From: Oceanococcus sp964629015
GTDB taxonomy: Bacteria > Pseudomonadota > Gammaproteobacteria > Nevskiales > Oceanococcaceae
Assembly: GCA_964629015.1 (NCBI GenBank)
Contig: CAZVMN010000002.1
Coordinates: forward strand, 314,175 to 378,174
DNA length: 64,000 nt
Reading direction: 5' to 3'
Part shown: in pieces, positions 54,086 to 63,134 of the stretch
Position numbering within the stretch: the first letter of the stretch is position 1
Layout: every line of letters starts with the position of its first letter
Translations under genes and position numbers: made by a program
Notes under the pieces: generated by a model
Told to the model about the DNA's origin: nothing
The model's database searches: none
The model's input: the letters and a program-made list of their open reading frames with translations, nothing else

Positions 54086-55111
54086 ATGAATGCGGCTGCA
54101 GAGATTCTCCATCCCATCGCCATCAGTCAGGTCATGCTCAACTTCGCAGCAGGCTACGGCGTGTCCGCGGATGTTTGCCTGCTCGGCACCGGTATCGATG
54201 CTGCCGATTTGCTGGAACCCGACGCGTTGATCACGCGTGATCAGGAACTTCGTCTGGTTGAAAACCTCATGTTGGCGTTGCCGGACGAACCAGCGCTGGG
54301 TTTCAAGCTCGGTCTGCACTACAACGTCGCAACGTTCGGGATCTGGGGATTTGCCCTGCGCACCAGCCGGACACTGTTTGAAGCCCTTCGTCATGCTCTG
54401 CGTTATCTGCCACTGAGCACGGCGTATTGCCAAATCACCATGTGCGAAGACGGCGACATGCTAGCTGTGCGCATGGACCCGAGCCCAATACCCCGCCACC
54501 TGCGTCAGTTTCTGCTTGAACGGGACATGGCCACCGCGGTCAATTTGGTCCATGAACTCAGCCTCTCCGGCGTTCACGTACGCAGCGTGCATTTTCGCGC
54601 ACCTGACCTGGAATACGGCGATGTCATTGCATCGCTTTGTGGTGTGCCACCACGTATAGCTTGCGAGCACAACGAGTTGCTGATCCCTCGTGCTGATGCC
54701 GACCGGCCGCTGAGTACTTACGACCCTCATCTGGTCCGCATGCTCGAAGATCAGTGTCGCCAGCAGTTGGAGCGTCGCCAGCAAAGCGGAATCGCCGGAC
54801 AGGTTCGCACCCATTTGCTCGGCGAGCTCGGCTTGGTCGCCGGCATCGAAGATGTGGCCAAAGCCATGGCTGTGTCGCCGCGGAGCTTACGGCGCAAACT
54901 CGATGCCGAAGGCACCACCTTCCGCCACATCCTCGAAACCGAACGGCGGCAACTGGCCGAGCACTTGCTAGCGACCACGCGAATCACACTGGACGAATTG
55001 GCCATTCAGTTGGGCTACTCCGACACCGCCAGTTTCACCCGCGCGTTCCGACGTTGGAACGGTGTCTCACCCGGGGAATTTCGCAAACAAGCCCACCTGC
55101 CAAGCTCATAG
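54086..55111 (+). CDS. AraC-family transcriptional regulator (OruR/ArgR-like type)
   Basis: About 341 residues. N-terminal AraC-binding-type domain (LEPDALITRDQELRLVENLM, ALGFKLGLHYNVATFGIWG) and a C-terminal double helix-turn-helix (VAKAMAVSPRSLRRKLDAEG and LAIQLGYSDTASFTRAFRRW). This branch regulates lipid, esterase or amino-acid genes in pseudomonads. Start could be ATG 54077 or 54086. Divergent from the desaturase, its likely target. Confidence 0.9.
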   Translation: MNAAAEILHPIAISQVMLNFAAGYGVSADVCLLGTGIDAADLLEPDALITRDQELRLVENLMLALPDEPALGFKLGLHYNVATFGIWGFALRTSRTLFEALRHALRYLPLSTAYCQITMCEDGDMLAVRMDPSPIPRHLRQFLLERDMATAVNLVHELSLSGVHVRSVHFRAPDLEYGDVIASLCGVPPRIACEHNELLIPRADADRPLSTYDPHLVRMLEDQCRQQLERRQQSGIAGQVRTHLLGELGLVAGIEDVAKAMAVSPRSLRRKLDAEGTTFRHILETERRQLAEHLLATTRITLDELAIQLGYSDTASFTRAFRRWNGVSPGEFRKQAHLPSS

Positions 55112-55303
55112 GCGACCCGCAGCACCGCATAAAGCCACTGCCCCGCACACGGAATTGCGCGGCATTTCTTGATCCTGCCTGAAATGCTCAATATGCTGGG
55201 CGCAGGGGAACAAGGTTCTTGAAGCCATAGCCGTCACCACGGCGTGAGAAGTCCCCACGACGCACAACACATGCCCTGCCCAGGGCCGCCGGAGACAATA
55301 TTC

Positions 55304-56671
55304 ATGAGCCGATACGCCTCGCTGATCGCCGTCCTGATCGGGGCGCTCACTGCCCTGCCAACTTATGCCAAGGTTCCGCCCGAAGAGGCTGCCCGATTGG
55401 GCAAGGACCTGACACCGCTGGGTGGCGTGCGCGCCGCCAACGCAGACGGTTCAATTCCCGAATGGACAGGGGGGTATGTCATGGACCGCGCTCCCGCACC
55501 CGACGCCCAACGCCTGCCCAGCACATTTCAGGAGATCACCAACGATCGCCCCTTGTTTGTGATCACGCGTGACAATCTGGACGAACACCGCGACATGCTC
55601 AGCCAAGGCCATTTGCGCCTTTTCGACATGTATGGCGACAGCTACAAGATGCCGGTCTATCCGACCCGCCGGACTGGCGCGGCTCCGGACTATGTGTATG
55701 AAGCCACCAAGCGCAACGCGCTGAACGCCGAGATGACCAACTTCGGTGAGTCCATCGAAGGCGGCGCGGTTGGCATTCCCTTCCCGATCCCCTCCCAGCC
55801 GCAGGAGATCATGTGGAACCACAAAACCCGCTTCCGCGGTGCGTCGCTGAAACGTTACAACGCCCAAATCGTGGTGCAGACCAACGGTGATTTCATCGCC
55901 CACCGTCTGCGCGAGGATGTCCGCTTCTCCTGGAGCATGCCCGATGCCAAGCCAGAGGATCTGAATGGCGTGATGGCGTACTTCCTGCAGCTGACTATGG
56001 CGCCACCGCGCTCTGCCGGGCAGGTTCTGCTGGTGCACGAAACACTGGACCAACAGGAAAATGTGCGCCGCGCCTGGCTGTATAACCCAGGCCAACGCCG
56101 CACCCGTCGCGCCCCCAACGTGGCCTACGACAATCCAGGCAGTGGCTCCGACGGTCTGCGCACCAATGACCAACTTGATGTCTTCAACGGGGCCACAGAC
56201 CGCTACCACTGGAAGCTGGTCGGCAAGCGCGAAATCATCGCCCCGTACAACGGTTACAAGCTGATCGACAGTCGCCTCGACTACGACGACATCATCCGCG
56301 CCGATCATCCCGACCAAGATCTGATGCGCTACGAAAAAATCCGCGTGTGGGTGGTCGAATCGGATATCCGTCGCGGCACCAGTCATCTGTACAAGCAACG
56401 TCGCTTCTACGTCGATGAAGACACCTGGACCATCGTGATGGTCGACATTTACGACGCACGCGACGAATTGTGGCGCTTCCAGGAATACCATCAGGTGCTG
56501 TTGCCGTGGACCCAGTCGGTTGGGCCCGCTGGGCATATGATCTACGACTTCAACTCACGCCGTTATCTGGCTATGGAAATGATGAACGAAGAACCGTTGT
56601 TCGAATTCGTTACCATCGGCGAGGAACATTTCCGTCCTGCCAACGTGCGCAGCGTCGCCACCCGGATGTAG
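55304..56671 (+). CDS. DUF1329 outer-membrane/periplasmic lipid-binding protein
   Basis: 455 residues from ATG 55304, which has GGAGA upstream. Signal peptide ends LPTYAKV. DUF1329 features: LGKDLTPLGGVRAANADGSI near the N-terminus, NHKTRFRG and AWLYNPGQRRTRRAPNVAYD, then MYEE-like repeats of the C-terminus. The family has a LolA/LolB-like lipid-binding fold and is the usual partner of DUF1302 barrels. Here the DUF1302 gene is convergent, three bases away, instead of in the same operon. Confidence 0.9.
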   Translation: MSRYASLIAVLIGALTALPTYAKVPPEEAARLGKDLTPLGGVRAANADGSIPEWTGGYVMDRAPAPDAQRLPSTFQEITNDRPLFVITRDNLDEHRDMLSQGHLRLFDMYGDSYKMPVYPTRRTGAAPDYVYEATKRNALNAEMTNFGESIEGGAVGIPFPIPSQPQEIMWNHKTRFRGASLKRYNAQIVVQTNGDFIAHRLREDVRFSWSMPDAKPEDLNGVMAYFLQLTMAPPRSAGQVLLVHETLDQQENVRRAWLYNPGQRRTRRAPNVAYDNPGSGSDGLRTNDQLDVFNGATDRYHWKLVGKREIIAPYNGYKLIDSRLDYDDIIRADHPDQDLMRYEKIRVWVVESDIRRGTSHLYKQRRFYVDEDTWTIVMVDIYDARDELWRFQEYHQVLLPWTQSVGPAGHMIYDFNSRRYLAMEMMNEEPLFEFVTIGEEHFRPANVRSVATRM

Positions 56672-56674
56672 CAA

Positions 56675-58555
56675 CTAGAACGCGTATTTCAGGGTCACGG
56701 ACAGAGTATCGCGATCCTGATACGGTCGCTTCTCGAAGTGGGGTGTGCCCAAGAAGCCGCTGTAGTTAAGCCCCACCGAGAAGCGATTGGCGTACGTCAT
56801 GGCGACGCCGGCGCCGAGCCGGTAGTCGCCCTCGCCCATCAGCGATCCCAAACCTGATGTCAGCGCGGATTGACCACCACCGATGCCGGCAAACTGGAAC
56901 AGCAAACTGCCGTCCCAGCCGGTGATGATGTTGCGCTTGTCGATATTCACCACCGCCGAGTAACCCCAAGCGTCGCGGGTGTTGCTCAGATCATCAAACA
57001 TCCGCCCATCCGGCCCTCGCGTCGGGGTGACTTTGTCGACGTGGACAAAACCGACCTCACCAACCAGCGCCATGGAATCCCAGAACCAGCGCGGCCCCAG
57101 AACGTAGATCCCGGACAACAACGCTTGCCACACATCGGCCCGGGTTGGCGTCGGCACCGGCCCGAGGATGCCGCCGTCCACATCGACCAAGACATCCACT
57201 CCCTCGCGATAGATCAGCTCACTGCCCAGACTGATCCCGAACAACGTTGTACCCAAACTCAGTGCGGTCAGGTCGATGCCATCGAAATAGCGAATGTTGT
57301 AGGTCACCGGGACCTGTAGCCCCAGCAGCGCGGTGGTGATGGCCGGCAAGCCCAGCACACTGGGAATCAGAATGCCGTCGCCATAGTTTTGCACCGGCGC
57401 GGGTGTGGTGCTGTGATAACGCAGGCGATAGAAACCCAGGGTCGAACCGTTGTCGGTGAGATAACGTAGACCCACCCCCCATTGCCCATGATCCGGGGGC
57501 CGTATGTCCGCACCGCGCTCGACATTGATGGCTTCCGGAATAAACGGCGTCAGGGCCGACAGATCCGGCAAGCTGAGCTCAGGCAGCCAATCTGGAAGCA
57601 ACGGCGGCAACTCGGGCAAAAGACCACCAAGCAATAGGTCGTTGACCAGGTTGATGGTTTCAATTAGATCGTTGCTGAGCAGGTCAATATCCGCCAAGGT
57701 GCCAGGATTGACCGGATTCTTGATGCCGTAGATGAACTCGGCACCCGGCCCAACGACATCCGAGACGGAAAAGAACTCGCCCACCGGGTTGAGCTCCACT
57801 TCCTTGAAGTCCAGCTTGTACTGCGCCAGCAATGTCACTTTGTGATTGATCGTCAACGAGGCCGAAACCTGATTCACCGGCAGCAGTATACTTTTCACAT
57901 CGGCGCCAGGCACGGTGGCTTTGGTCGCATCCGCCGGTGTTTGCGCCAGCGCCACGCCGCCAAAGAACAGGCTTTCGCCCCAGGCCGCGATGTGCTTGCC
58001 GACACGCAAGTTCAGCGTCGAACTGGGTAGATAGAACGTGCCGAAAGCGTAGGCATCCAGCAGTCGAGCACGTTTGCCACTGAAATGGCGGGCGTCATCG
58101 GTGAAGGTATTGCCCGGTTGCTGCCGGGTGTTCAACGTCTGCGGCGACGTATTGGCGTTCTCGTCCCGATAGACCAAATCGTAAAATGCATCGCCGCGCA
58201 CCATCAGACCGAAATCATTCTTGCGCAGAATGACTTCACCCAGCATGGAAAAGCGGTTGTTCACCGCATCGTATTGGGCAAAATTCCGATCACCATCGTC
58301 GTAATTGTTCGACTCCGGATACTTGAGAAAATCGGGTATCGGGATCTGTGCACTGGGCGGCGCATTGATCACCCCGTCGTGCGGTTTCTCCAAGCGGATG
58401 GCGTAGGCATAGGTCGCGCTGAGCTGGTACTCCGCATCAATCCCGCCGGGCAAGGAAAAATTGCCCGCCGCCCATGCCGGTCCAAACCCGGCGCAATACA
58501 TACCCAACGCAGCAAACGCATTGCGCTGCCGCCAACATCCCTGTCGTACTCGCAA
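56675..58555 (-). CDS. DUF1302 outer-membrane barrel protein
   Basis: 626 residues. TTG start at 58555 chosen because AGGAGA lies about 7 bases before it. Signal peptide ends PAWAAGN. DUF1302 signatures: STLNLRVGKHIAAWGESLFF and DFKEVELNPVGEFFSVSDVV, PPDHGQWGVGLRYL; final strand DTLSVTLKYAF ends in Phe. Probable partner of the adjacent DUF1329 protein in moving hydrophobic compounds across the outer membrane. A second, shorter DUF1302-type protein is encoded at 2808-4325. Confidence 0.9.
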   Translation of the reverse strand: MRVRQGCWRQRNAFAALGMYCAGFGPAWAAGNFSLPGGIDAEYQLSATYAYAIRLEKPHDGVINAPPSAQIPIPDFLKYPESNNYDDGDRNFAQYDAVNNRFSMLGEVILRKNDFGLMVRGDAFYDLVYRDENANTSPQTLNTRQQPGNTFTDDARHFSGKRARLLDAYAFGTFYLPSSTLNLRVGKHIAAWGESLFFGGVALAQTPADATKATVPGADVKSILLPVNQVSASLTINHKVTLLAQYKLDFKEVELNPVGEFFSVSDVVGPGAEFIYGIKNPVNPGTLADIDLLSNDLIETINLVNDLLLGGLLPELPPLLPDWLPELSLPDLSALTPFIPEAINVERGADIRPPDHGQWGVGLRYLTDNGSTLGFYRLRYHSTTPAPVQNYGDGILIPSVLGLPAITTALLGLQVPVTYNIRYFDGIDLTALSLGTTLFGISLGSELIYREGVDVLVDVDGGILGPVPTPTRADVWQALLSGIYVLGPRWFWDSMALVGEVGFVHVDKVTPTRGPDGRMFDDLSNTRDAWGYSAVVNIDKRNIITGWDGSLLFQFAGIGGGQSALTSGLGSLMGEGDYRLGAGVAMTYANRFSVGLNYSGFLGTPHFEKRPYQDRDTLSVTLKYAF

Positions 58556-58869
58556 CTCGATTCTCCTCAGTCTCGTAGCGGGTTTCGTCCGTCATCCATG
58601 CGGATCTAATACAGTCGCCTTATTCTAGGGAGTGCAGCACAACGACCACAGCGGATTTTGTCCCGCTGTGGCGTAGGACTGGACTGACCGATACACCCTG
58701 GAATGAATACGGTGGCGGATCAGCCCCACAAGAGCGCTACAAGCGGTGCCAGCTCCCCCGGACCGGCTCAAAGCAGTGAGGCCTCATGGAAGTGGCGCTT
58801 GGAACAGCGCGCCAAGGCTTGGAGTCCGGTCGGTTCTGATATCCAATTTTGGCTGTACATCAGACACGG
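58556..58869. other. intergenic region left of the insertion sequence
   Basis: 314 bases. It holds the promoter of the DUF1302 gene and about 200 bases with an open frame (58703-58900) that has no recognisable similarity and no ribosome site. Nothing else seen. Confidence 0.4.
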
Positions 58870-58942
58870 CCGGAAGCTTCCCTGGATCAGCGACAGGTAG
58901 AAAGTAGAACTTTCAGGCACATCTTGCAGCCAAGAGGTTTTT

Positions 58943-59245
58943 TTGAAGAAGTCCCGATTCACCGAGACGCAGATCGTCTCGATTCTTAGGCAAGCCAATA
59001 CGGGTATTCCGTTCAAAGACCTTTGCCGCGATCATGGCATCCGCTCCGCCACGGACTACAAGTGGAATTCAAAGTATGGCGGTATGGAGGCCAGCGATCT
59101 GAAGCGCGTAAAAGATCTAGTAGCCGAGAATGCCCGGCTCAAGCGGATGAACACTGATCTAGCGGCGATGAAGGATCTCATCGAAAAAAGCTCTAGGGTC
59201 GCCGGCGAAACGCGAGGCGGCCGAGTATCTGAACAGCGACCATAA
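58943..59245 (+). CDS. IS3-family transposase orfA
   Basis: 100 residues. Helix-turn-helix domain (ETQIVSILRQANTGIPFKDL, then CRDHGIRSATDYKWNSKYGG) and a leucine-zipper-like C-terminal helix (LKRVKDLVAENARLKRMNTD). Binds the IS ends. A slippery A6G at 59184-59190 near its 3' end is the expected place for -1 frameshifting into orfB. The reading frame is intact. Confidence 0.9.
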   Translation: MKKSRFTETQIVSILRQANTGIPFKDLCRDHGIRSATDYKWNSKYGGMEASDLKRVKDLVAENARLKRMNTDLAAMKDLIEKSSRVAGETRGGRVSEQRP

Positions 59246-60031
59246 TTTGTCCGTTGCTCAGGCCTGCCGGTGTGCCGGCCCGCATATTACCGTGTCCCTG
59301 CTCACTAGACCGTGCGTGATGCCAACATCATCGCCCCACTGGCGAAATTGGTGGAAGGCCGTCCACGCCGGGGGTTCTGGAAGTACCGGAAGATGCTTCG
59401 TCGGCAAGGCAGGCCCTGGAATCACAAGTGCATCTACCGAGTGTACAAGCAGATAAATCTGCATCGTCGGCGCCCGGCCAAACGCCGTTTGCCCAAACGA
59501 CATCGCGTGGAGCTCTACGTGTCTGAACTGTCTGACACCGTCTGGTCAGCCGATTTCATGTCCGATGCTCTGTACAGCGGCAGGCGGTTTCGCACCTTCA
59601 ATGTCGTCGATGATTTCAACCGCGAGGTGCTTCACATCGAGATCGATACATCGATCACCTCTGAACGCTTGGTGCGGGTGTTTGAGCAAATCAGGGCGCT
59701 GCACGGCCTGCCTCAGGTCCTACGTACGGACAACCGCCCGGAATTCCTGGGGGAGGCCTTCACGAGTTGGGCCAAGAACGCAGGCATGGCCATCCAGTAC
59801 ATCCAGCCTGGCAAGCCCAATCAGAACGCCTATATCGAGCGATTCAATCGTACTTCCCGACAAGAAGTGCTCGATCAGCACCTTTTCGCCAGCCTGGATG
59901 ACGTTCGAGAGGCCACCTACTGGTGGATGATCGAATACAACGAGGAGCGGCCACACGATTCACTGGGTGACCTGACATCTCAGGAAGCCCGCATTCAAGC
60001 CAGAATGTCTACTTTCAATATCTCGCCTTAA
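59184..60031 (+). pseudogene. IS3-family transposase orfB, disrupted
   Basis: Integrase-core DDE transposase. In the -1 frame from the A6G site it reads EYLNSDHNLSVAQACRCAG and then loses the family sequence. The rest resumes in another frame from about 59312 (DANIIAPLAKLVEGRPRRGF) and keeps WSADFMSD, RTDNRPEF and AYIERFNR, which supply D, D and E. A frameshift near 59275-59310 and a TAG where homologs have a Trp codon before VRD show that the gene is broken. DNRPEF replaces the usual DNGPEF, a further sign of decay. Confidence 0.82.
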
Positions 60032-60073
60032 CGGGGAAGCTTAGGTAGCCATTACTGAGACCATGCATGAAAG

Positions 60074-60514
60074 TTAGTCGGGCAATGCACCAGAATCAAC
60101 CTCAGACAAACGATGCTTAAACTCGCGAATTTCCTCAATTTGATCACTAATGATATCGAGTTTATCGCGGATGATTGACTCAAGGCGATCCTCAGCAACG
60201 CGGCGCTCGTCCCCCATTTCAGCGCGTTGTTGATCACGCTCTCTACGAAAACGCGCTTCAGCTTCAGCAAGCTCAGCTACCTTTGCGTAATACGAATCAC
60301 GGCTATCCTGAGCAACGCGACTCATATGCGCCTGGACCCGCGTCGACTCCACCAACACGCGCTCATGTGCGCGACTGAGAACACGCATCTCATATCGAGC
60401 GGCCATAAGCTCCGCTTGGCTGCGTTCAAGTTCTTTTGTGAGCTTGGAGACCTGCTCAAGCAGTTGCTCTTCACGCAACCGCATTGCGTCGATGATGGCC
60501 GATCTATCTCCCAC
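60074..60514 (-). CDS. unknown coiled-coil protein in integron array
   Basis: 146 residues, almost entirely charged helix (about 12-140, for example QLLEQVSKLTKELERSQAEL and LESIIRDKLDIISDQIEEI), predicted coiled coil without membrane part or signal. Composition is less GC-rich than the flanking chromosome. It lies downstream of an intact attC (60618-60716) in the cassette reading direction, so it is probably a cassette gene, but the attC that should follow it is missing and an IS stands there instead. Function unknown. Confidence 0.7.
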   Translation of the reverse strand: MGDRSAIIDAMRLREEQLLEQVSKLTKELERSQAELMAARYEMRVLSRAHERVLVESTRVQAHMSRVAQDSRDSYYAKVAELAEAEARFRRERDQQRAEMGDERRVAEDRLESIIRDKLDIISDQIEEIREFKHRLSEVDSGALPD

Positions 60515-60617
60515 GTTCTGGGACTCAGTAAGCGGATAATAAAACCAGCATACGTTCTAACGTTGCGAGCAGTGAAACGTTAGCCGGCTAACTCACGATC
60601 CTGCATCAGAATTTGAT

Positions 60618-60716
60618 GCCCAACGCCTAAGTTCAGCGGCATTTGAGGCGACGACTGTTTTTGCGACAGCAAAAATGGGTGGCGGGTCAAACGTCACCTG
60701 CAGCGATTTGTTGGGC
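60618..60716 (-). other. attC site 1 of integron array
   Basis: 99 bp bounded by GCCCAAC and GTTGGGC with internal inverted repeats (ACTGTTTTTGC / GCGACAGCAAAAATGGG). It shares most of its central 40 bases with the attC at 63036-63134. By comparison with known attC sites the R'' end is at 60716 and R' at 60618, so the array reads on the minus strand. It is the attC of the 60724-62004 cassette. Confidence 0.82.
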
Positions 60717-60723
60717 GCCGCCG

Positions 60724-62004
60724 TCACGGACTCTCGATATCCCTGACGACCTGGCGTTTTGCACGAACCAGCCTTAGCACCTCTGGGCTATCGTGCCGAC
60801 TCCTAAATTCATCGATGTAACCAGAATAAAAGTCCGCATCATATGCAACTATAGCCTTGATAGGCGACCTCTCCAGCCTCGACCGAATATCTTCATTTGG
60901 CAGCTCATCCGGAAGGTCTGGAAACGTAAAAGATGTGAGGTATGGCGGCATGAAAACCGCCCATGCGCTCCTCCCATCCTGAAATATGAGATTCACGTCG
61001 TCTACTAATTGCGAGTTTTCAACTGAGAAATTGACCGTCTTCTGATCCGATTCGTAGCGAGCAGAACTTAAACGGAATTCAGGAAATGAGAACCGCACCC
61101 CTTGCTCAGAAAAGTCTTCCTCAACGGTTATCGTATTCTCAATTGACTGAGAATCATCTTGATATCGAGCAATGAATGCCCAAGATTCAGCGGGAAACTG
61201 AGCGGGGATTTTCCACACCCCTTCAGTGCCGGGGTCACTATATGGGTACAGTACTACAAAGCGCCCCTTTCTCTGCGCCAATACAATAGGTGTAATCGTG
61301 CTGCCACTTGCGTCTACTTCCCAGCGAACATCCTCCGGGAAAAGACCAAAGCTACCCTCGTATACCGCACCATCTGTAACCGGCTGATCAATTAAGAATC
61401 CATATTCCAGTATTTCAGAGTCGAACTCTTCTCTCACCAGACCCAAAATGGACAGCGTGCCGTCATCTTGCATCCCCTGCGGAAAAGGCCGAACCGGACC
61501 GATTGCGCTTGCACTGTTTCCAGAGCGGGTGACCGGGGATATTGGATTCAGTTCGACACTTGATGCGCTGCTGTTAACGAGGCCGTCAAAACGCACCTGT
61601 ACCTGGGGCGCTGGATCGTTGCCATCATTACCAATCGTTGTCACTCCGTGGTACCAGTGCCCCAACGGAACATCCACAAGGGTAGAAATTGTGGCGTTAT
61701 CAACACCATCTGTCGCATAGATTGAGTATGTAACCCTGTCTCGACCGATACTGCCAAATTCAACACTACCGGTTTCATCAGTCGTCCTGGACTCCTGAAC
61801 ACTGACTTTGTTCAAGCCATGAAGCACAACCGTCACACCGGCAATACGAGACTCAATTGCGTCGCGGTCAAAAATCGTAACTTTCAGTGTTCCCGAACCT
61901 CCACCTACAGGTGTCGTACCGGGACCTTCTTCACGTTCCCCGCCAGACCCACCACACCCATAGAGCACCCCGACAGATGCAAAAAAAATGCATATAGCTT
62001 TCAT
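60724..62004 (-). CDS. unknown lipoprotein encoded in integron cassette
   Basis: 426 residues from ATG 62004 (AAAGGG upstream; a longer frame to 62085 runs through the half attC). Signal peptide with lipobox LYGCGG, a Gly/Glu linker, then a carboxypeptidase-regulatory-like beta domain (GTLKVTIFDRDAIESRIAGV, LHGLNKVSVQESRTTDETG; about 35-130), followed by a larger domain of unknown type. Likely an outer-membrane lipoprotein. Its stop lies seven bases from attC site 1. Lower GC than neighbours outside the array. Function unknown. Confidence 0.75.
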   Translation of the reverse strand: MKAICIFFASVGVLYGCGGSGGEREEGPGTTPVGGGSGTLKVTIFDRDAIESRIAGVTVVLHGLNKVSVQESRTTDETGSVEFGSIGRDRVTYSIYATDGVDNATISTLVDVPLGHWYHGVTTIGNDGNDPAPQVQVRFDGLVNSSASSVELNPISPVTRSGNSASAIGPVRPFPQGMQDDGTLSILGLVREEFDSEILEYGFLIDQPVTDGAVYEGSFGLFPEDVRWEVDASGSTITPIVLAQRKGRFVVLYPYSDPGTEGVWKIPAQFPAESWAFIARYQDDSQSIENTITVEEDFSEQGVRFSFPEFRLSSARYESDQKTVNFSVENSQLVDDVNLIFQDGRSAWAVFMPPYLTSFTFPDLPDELPNEDIRSRLERSPIKAIVAYDADFYSGYIDEFRSRHDSPEVLRLVRAKRQVVRDIESP

Positions 62005-62022
62005 GTGACGCCCTTTAATAAT

Positions 62023-62046
62023 GTCACCTGCAGCGATTTGTTGGGC
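62023..62046 (-). other. half attC site (R'' arm only)
   Basis: 24 bases identical to the R'' arm of attC site 1 (60693-60716), ending in GTTGGGC on the plus strand. The other arm with GCCCAAC is absent and the sequence passes straight into the leader of the 62004 gene. This joins two cassettes into one recombination unit. Confidence 0.8.
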
Positions 62047-62081
62047 GGCGCCACGAGTCGATAAACAGTGGACAATAGAAC

Positions 62082-62735
62082 TCACACACCGAGAACCTGC
62101 TTCGCTGCATCAGCCACGCATGCATTACCAGCCATTTCTAGATATTTCTTAAGTTGAGCGGCATTGTTGGCTAATAACTGATCGTATGTCGGCGGAGCCT
62201 GTGGGTCTTCCTGAGTGGAGTTGCAGAGAAGTTGGCCAACGATGGCCCCGTTAGCTGTATTGATCAAACGCACCCGCGCGGAGTAGTTGACTCTATAGTG
62301 CGTCCAGTCTGTGGGATAGTAACTAAAAGACCAGTTGATGGTTTTAACGTCAAGCAGATAATCAACGCCTGGATAAGTTGAAGTCAAAGCGCCTACTTTG
62401 TCATCAGATGCAACAGACTGGTTTTGATGGGCCATCATCCCCATCTGACGCAGCCTGTTTGTCAACTGTGCCGATATAGAAATTGCGGGGTCTTCTATAC
62501 CATTTTCACTCACGATCTTGTTTCCGGCGACGACCATTGCAGCAGCACCAATTACAGCGAACATCGCCTTGCCTGCTGTCATAGCAACAAAATCGGGCTT
62601 CCCATAGCGCGTCGATGTCACTGACCTACCACTCAGCTGTGAAGTTGATTGTGCTGTCAGGACTTTAGTAGGTGCTGATACGCAACCGGCCAGCACGATA
62701 AGTGAAAAAATACTCACAAAAATTTTTGTGTTCAT
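62082..62735 (-). CDS. unknown small lipoprotein encoded in integron cassette
   Basis: 217 residues from ATG 62735 with GAGGAG eight bases upstream. Signal peptide with lipobox VLAGC. A Gly/Ala-rich hydrophobic segment (AMFAVIGAAAMVVAG, about residue 65) could be a membrane-inserting helix, followed by a beta-rich domain (VDYLLDVKTINWSF, YRVNYSARVRLINTANG) as in several outer-membrane lipoproteins of unknown role. C-terminal CVADAAKQVLGV. It belongs to the fused cassette. Function unknown. Confidence 0.75.
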   Translation of the reverse strand: MNTKIFVSIFSLIVLAGCVSAPTKVLTAQSTSQLSGRSVTSTRYGKPDFVAMTAGKAMFAVIGAAAMVVAGNKIVSENGIEDPAISISAQLTNRLRQMGMMAHQNQSVASDDKVGALTSTYPGVDYLLDVKTINWSFSYYPTDWTHYRVNYSARVRLINTANGAIVGQLLCNSTQEDPQAPPTYDQLLANNAAQLKKYLEMAGNACVADAAKQVLGV

Positions 62736-63035
62736 AAAATTCTCCTCGCCACAAGATTCCTGAACATCTTCAAAAGCCAAACGCTCTAAAGCAGTTCGCG
62801 CTCACATTGGATGAGGCCCAGTTGAGCTAGCGATTAAGGCACCGTCTTCGTGTTTGCCCCTACCCAATTTCAACCTTTAACGCGTTGTAGTAATGAACAA
62901 TACAGTGTGGGCCTAAATTGCGAACCTATCGAATCCGATAATACGATGCGTTTTGCTGGCTATAGAGCATCGACGTGGCACTCACAACGTGTCCATCGCG
63001 TCTGCTCAAAGCAGCGAGAATTTGGTCGATGAGCC
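62736..63035. other. non-coding leader of the fused cassette
   Basis: 300 bases between attC site 2 and the small lipoprotein gene. No supported gene. This is long for a cassette leader and may contain a promoter that makes the cassette genes independent of the integron promoter. No clear -35/-10 pair was found. Confidence 0.4.
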
Positions 63036-63134
63036 GCCCAACGCCCACGTTGAGGTGCGTTTGAGGCGGCGTCTGTTTTTGCGGCAGCAAAAATGGGCAG
63101 CGGATCAAATGTCACATGCAACGTGTTGTTGGGC
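63036..63134 (-). other. attC site 2 of integron array
   Basis: 99 bp bounded by GCCCAAC (63036-63042) and GTTGGGC (63128-63134), with the same internal repeat (GTCTGTTTTTGC / GCGGCAGCAAAAATGGG) and length as attC site 1. It follows the methyltransferase gene, whose last codons run into it. High likeness between sites is typical of resident chromosomal integrons. Confidence 0.85.

Larger units (their letters stand above)
58870..60050 (+). mobile_element. decayed IS3-family insertion sequence
   Basis: IS3-type orfA followed by an orfB with DDE transposase domain, about 1.15 kb. Short terminal similarity is visible: AAGCTTCCC at 58874-58882 and its complement at 60036-60044. Exact ends and target duplication could not be fixed. 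The orfB frame is broken, so the copy is probably inactive. It lies at the left edge of the integron cassette array, next to a cassette gene without an attC. Confidence 0.8.

Noticed and set aside
58703..58900. 65-codon frame before the insertion sequence
   Set aside because: No ribosome site, no similarity, and it runs into the likely IS end.
60551..60590. Inverted repeat CTAACGTT ... AACGTTAG near the coiled-coil gene
   Set aside because: Looks like a small attC at first because of GTTAG and CTAAC, but lacks the four-box layout and length; perhaps only a hairpin in the leader.
62926..63108. 60-codon minus-strand frame through attC site 2
   Set aside because: Produced by the attC sequence itself; the same peptide string appears from attC site 3.
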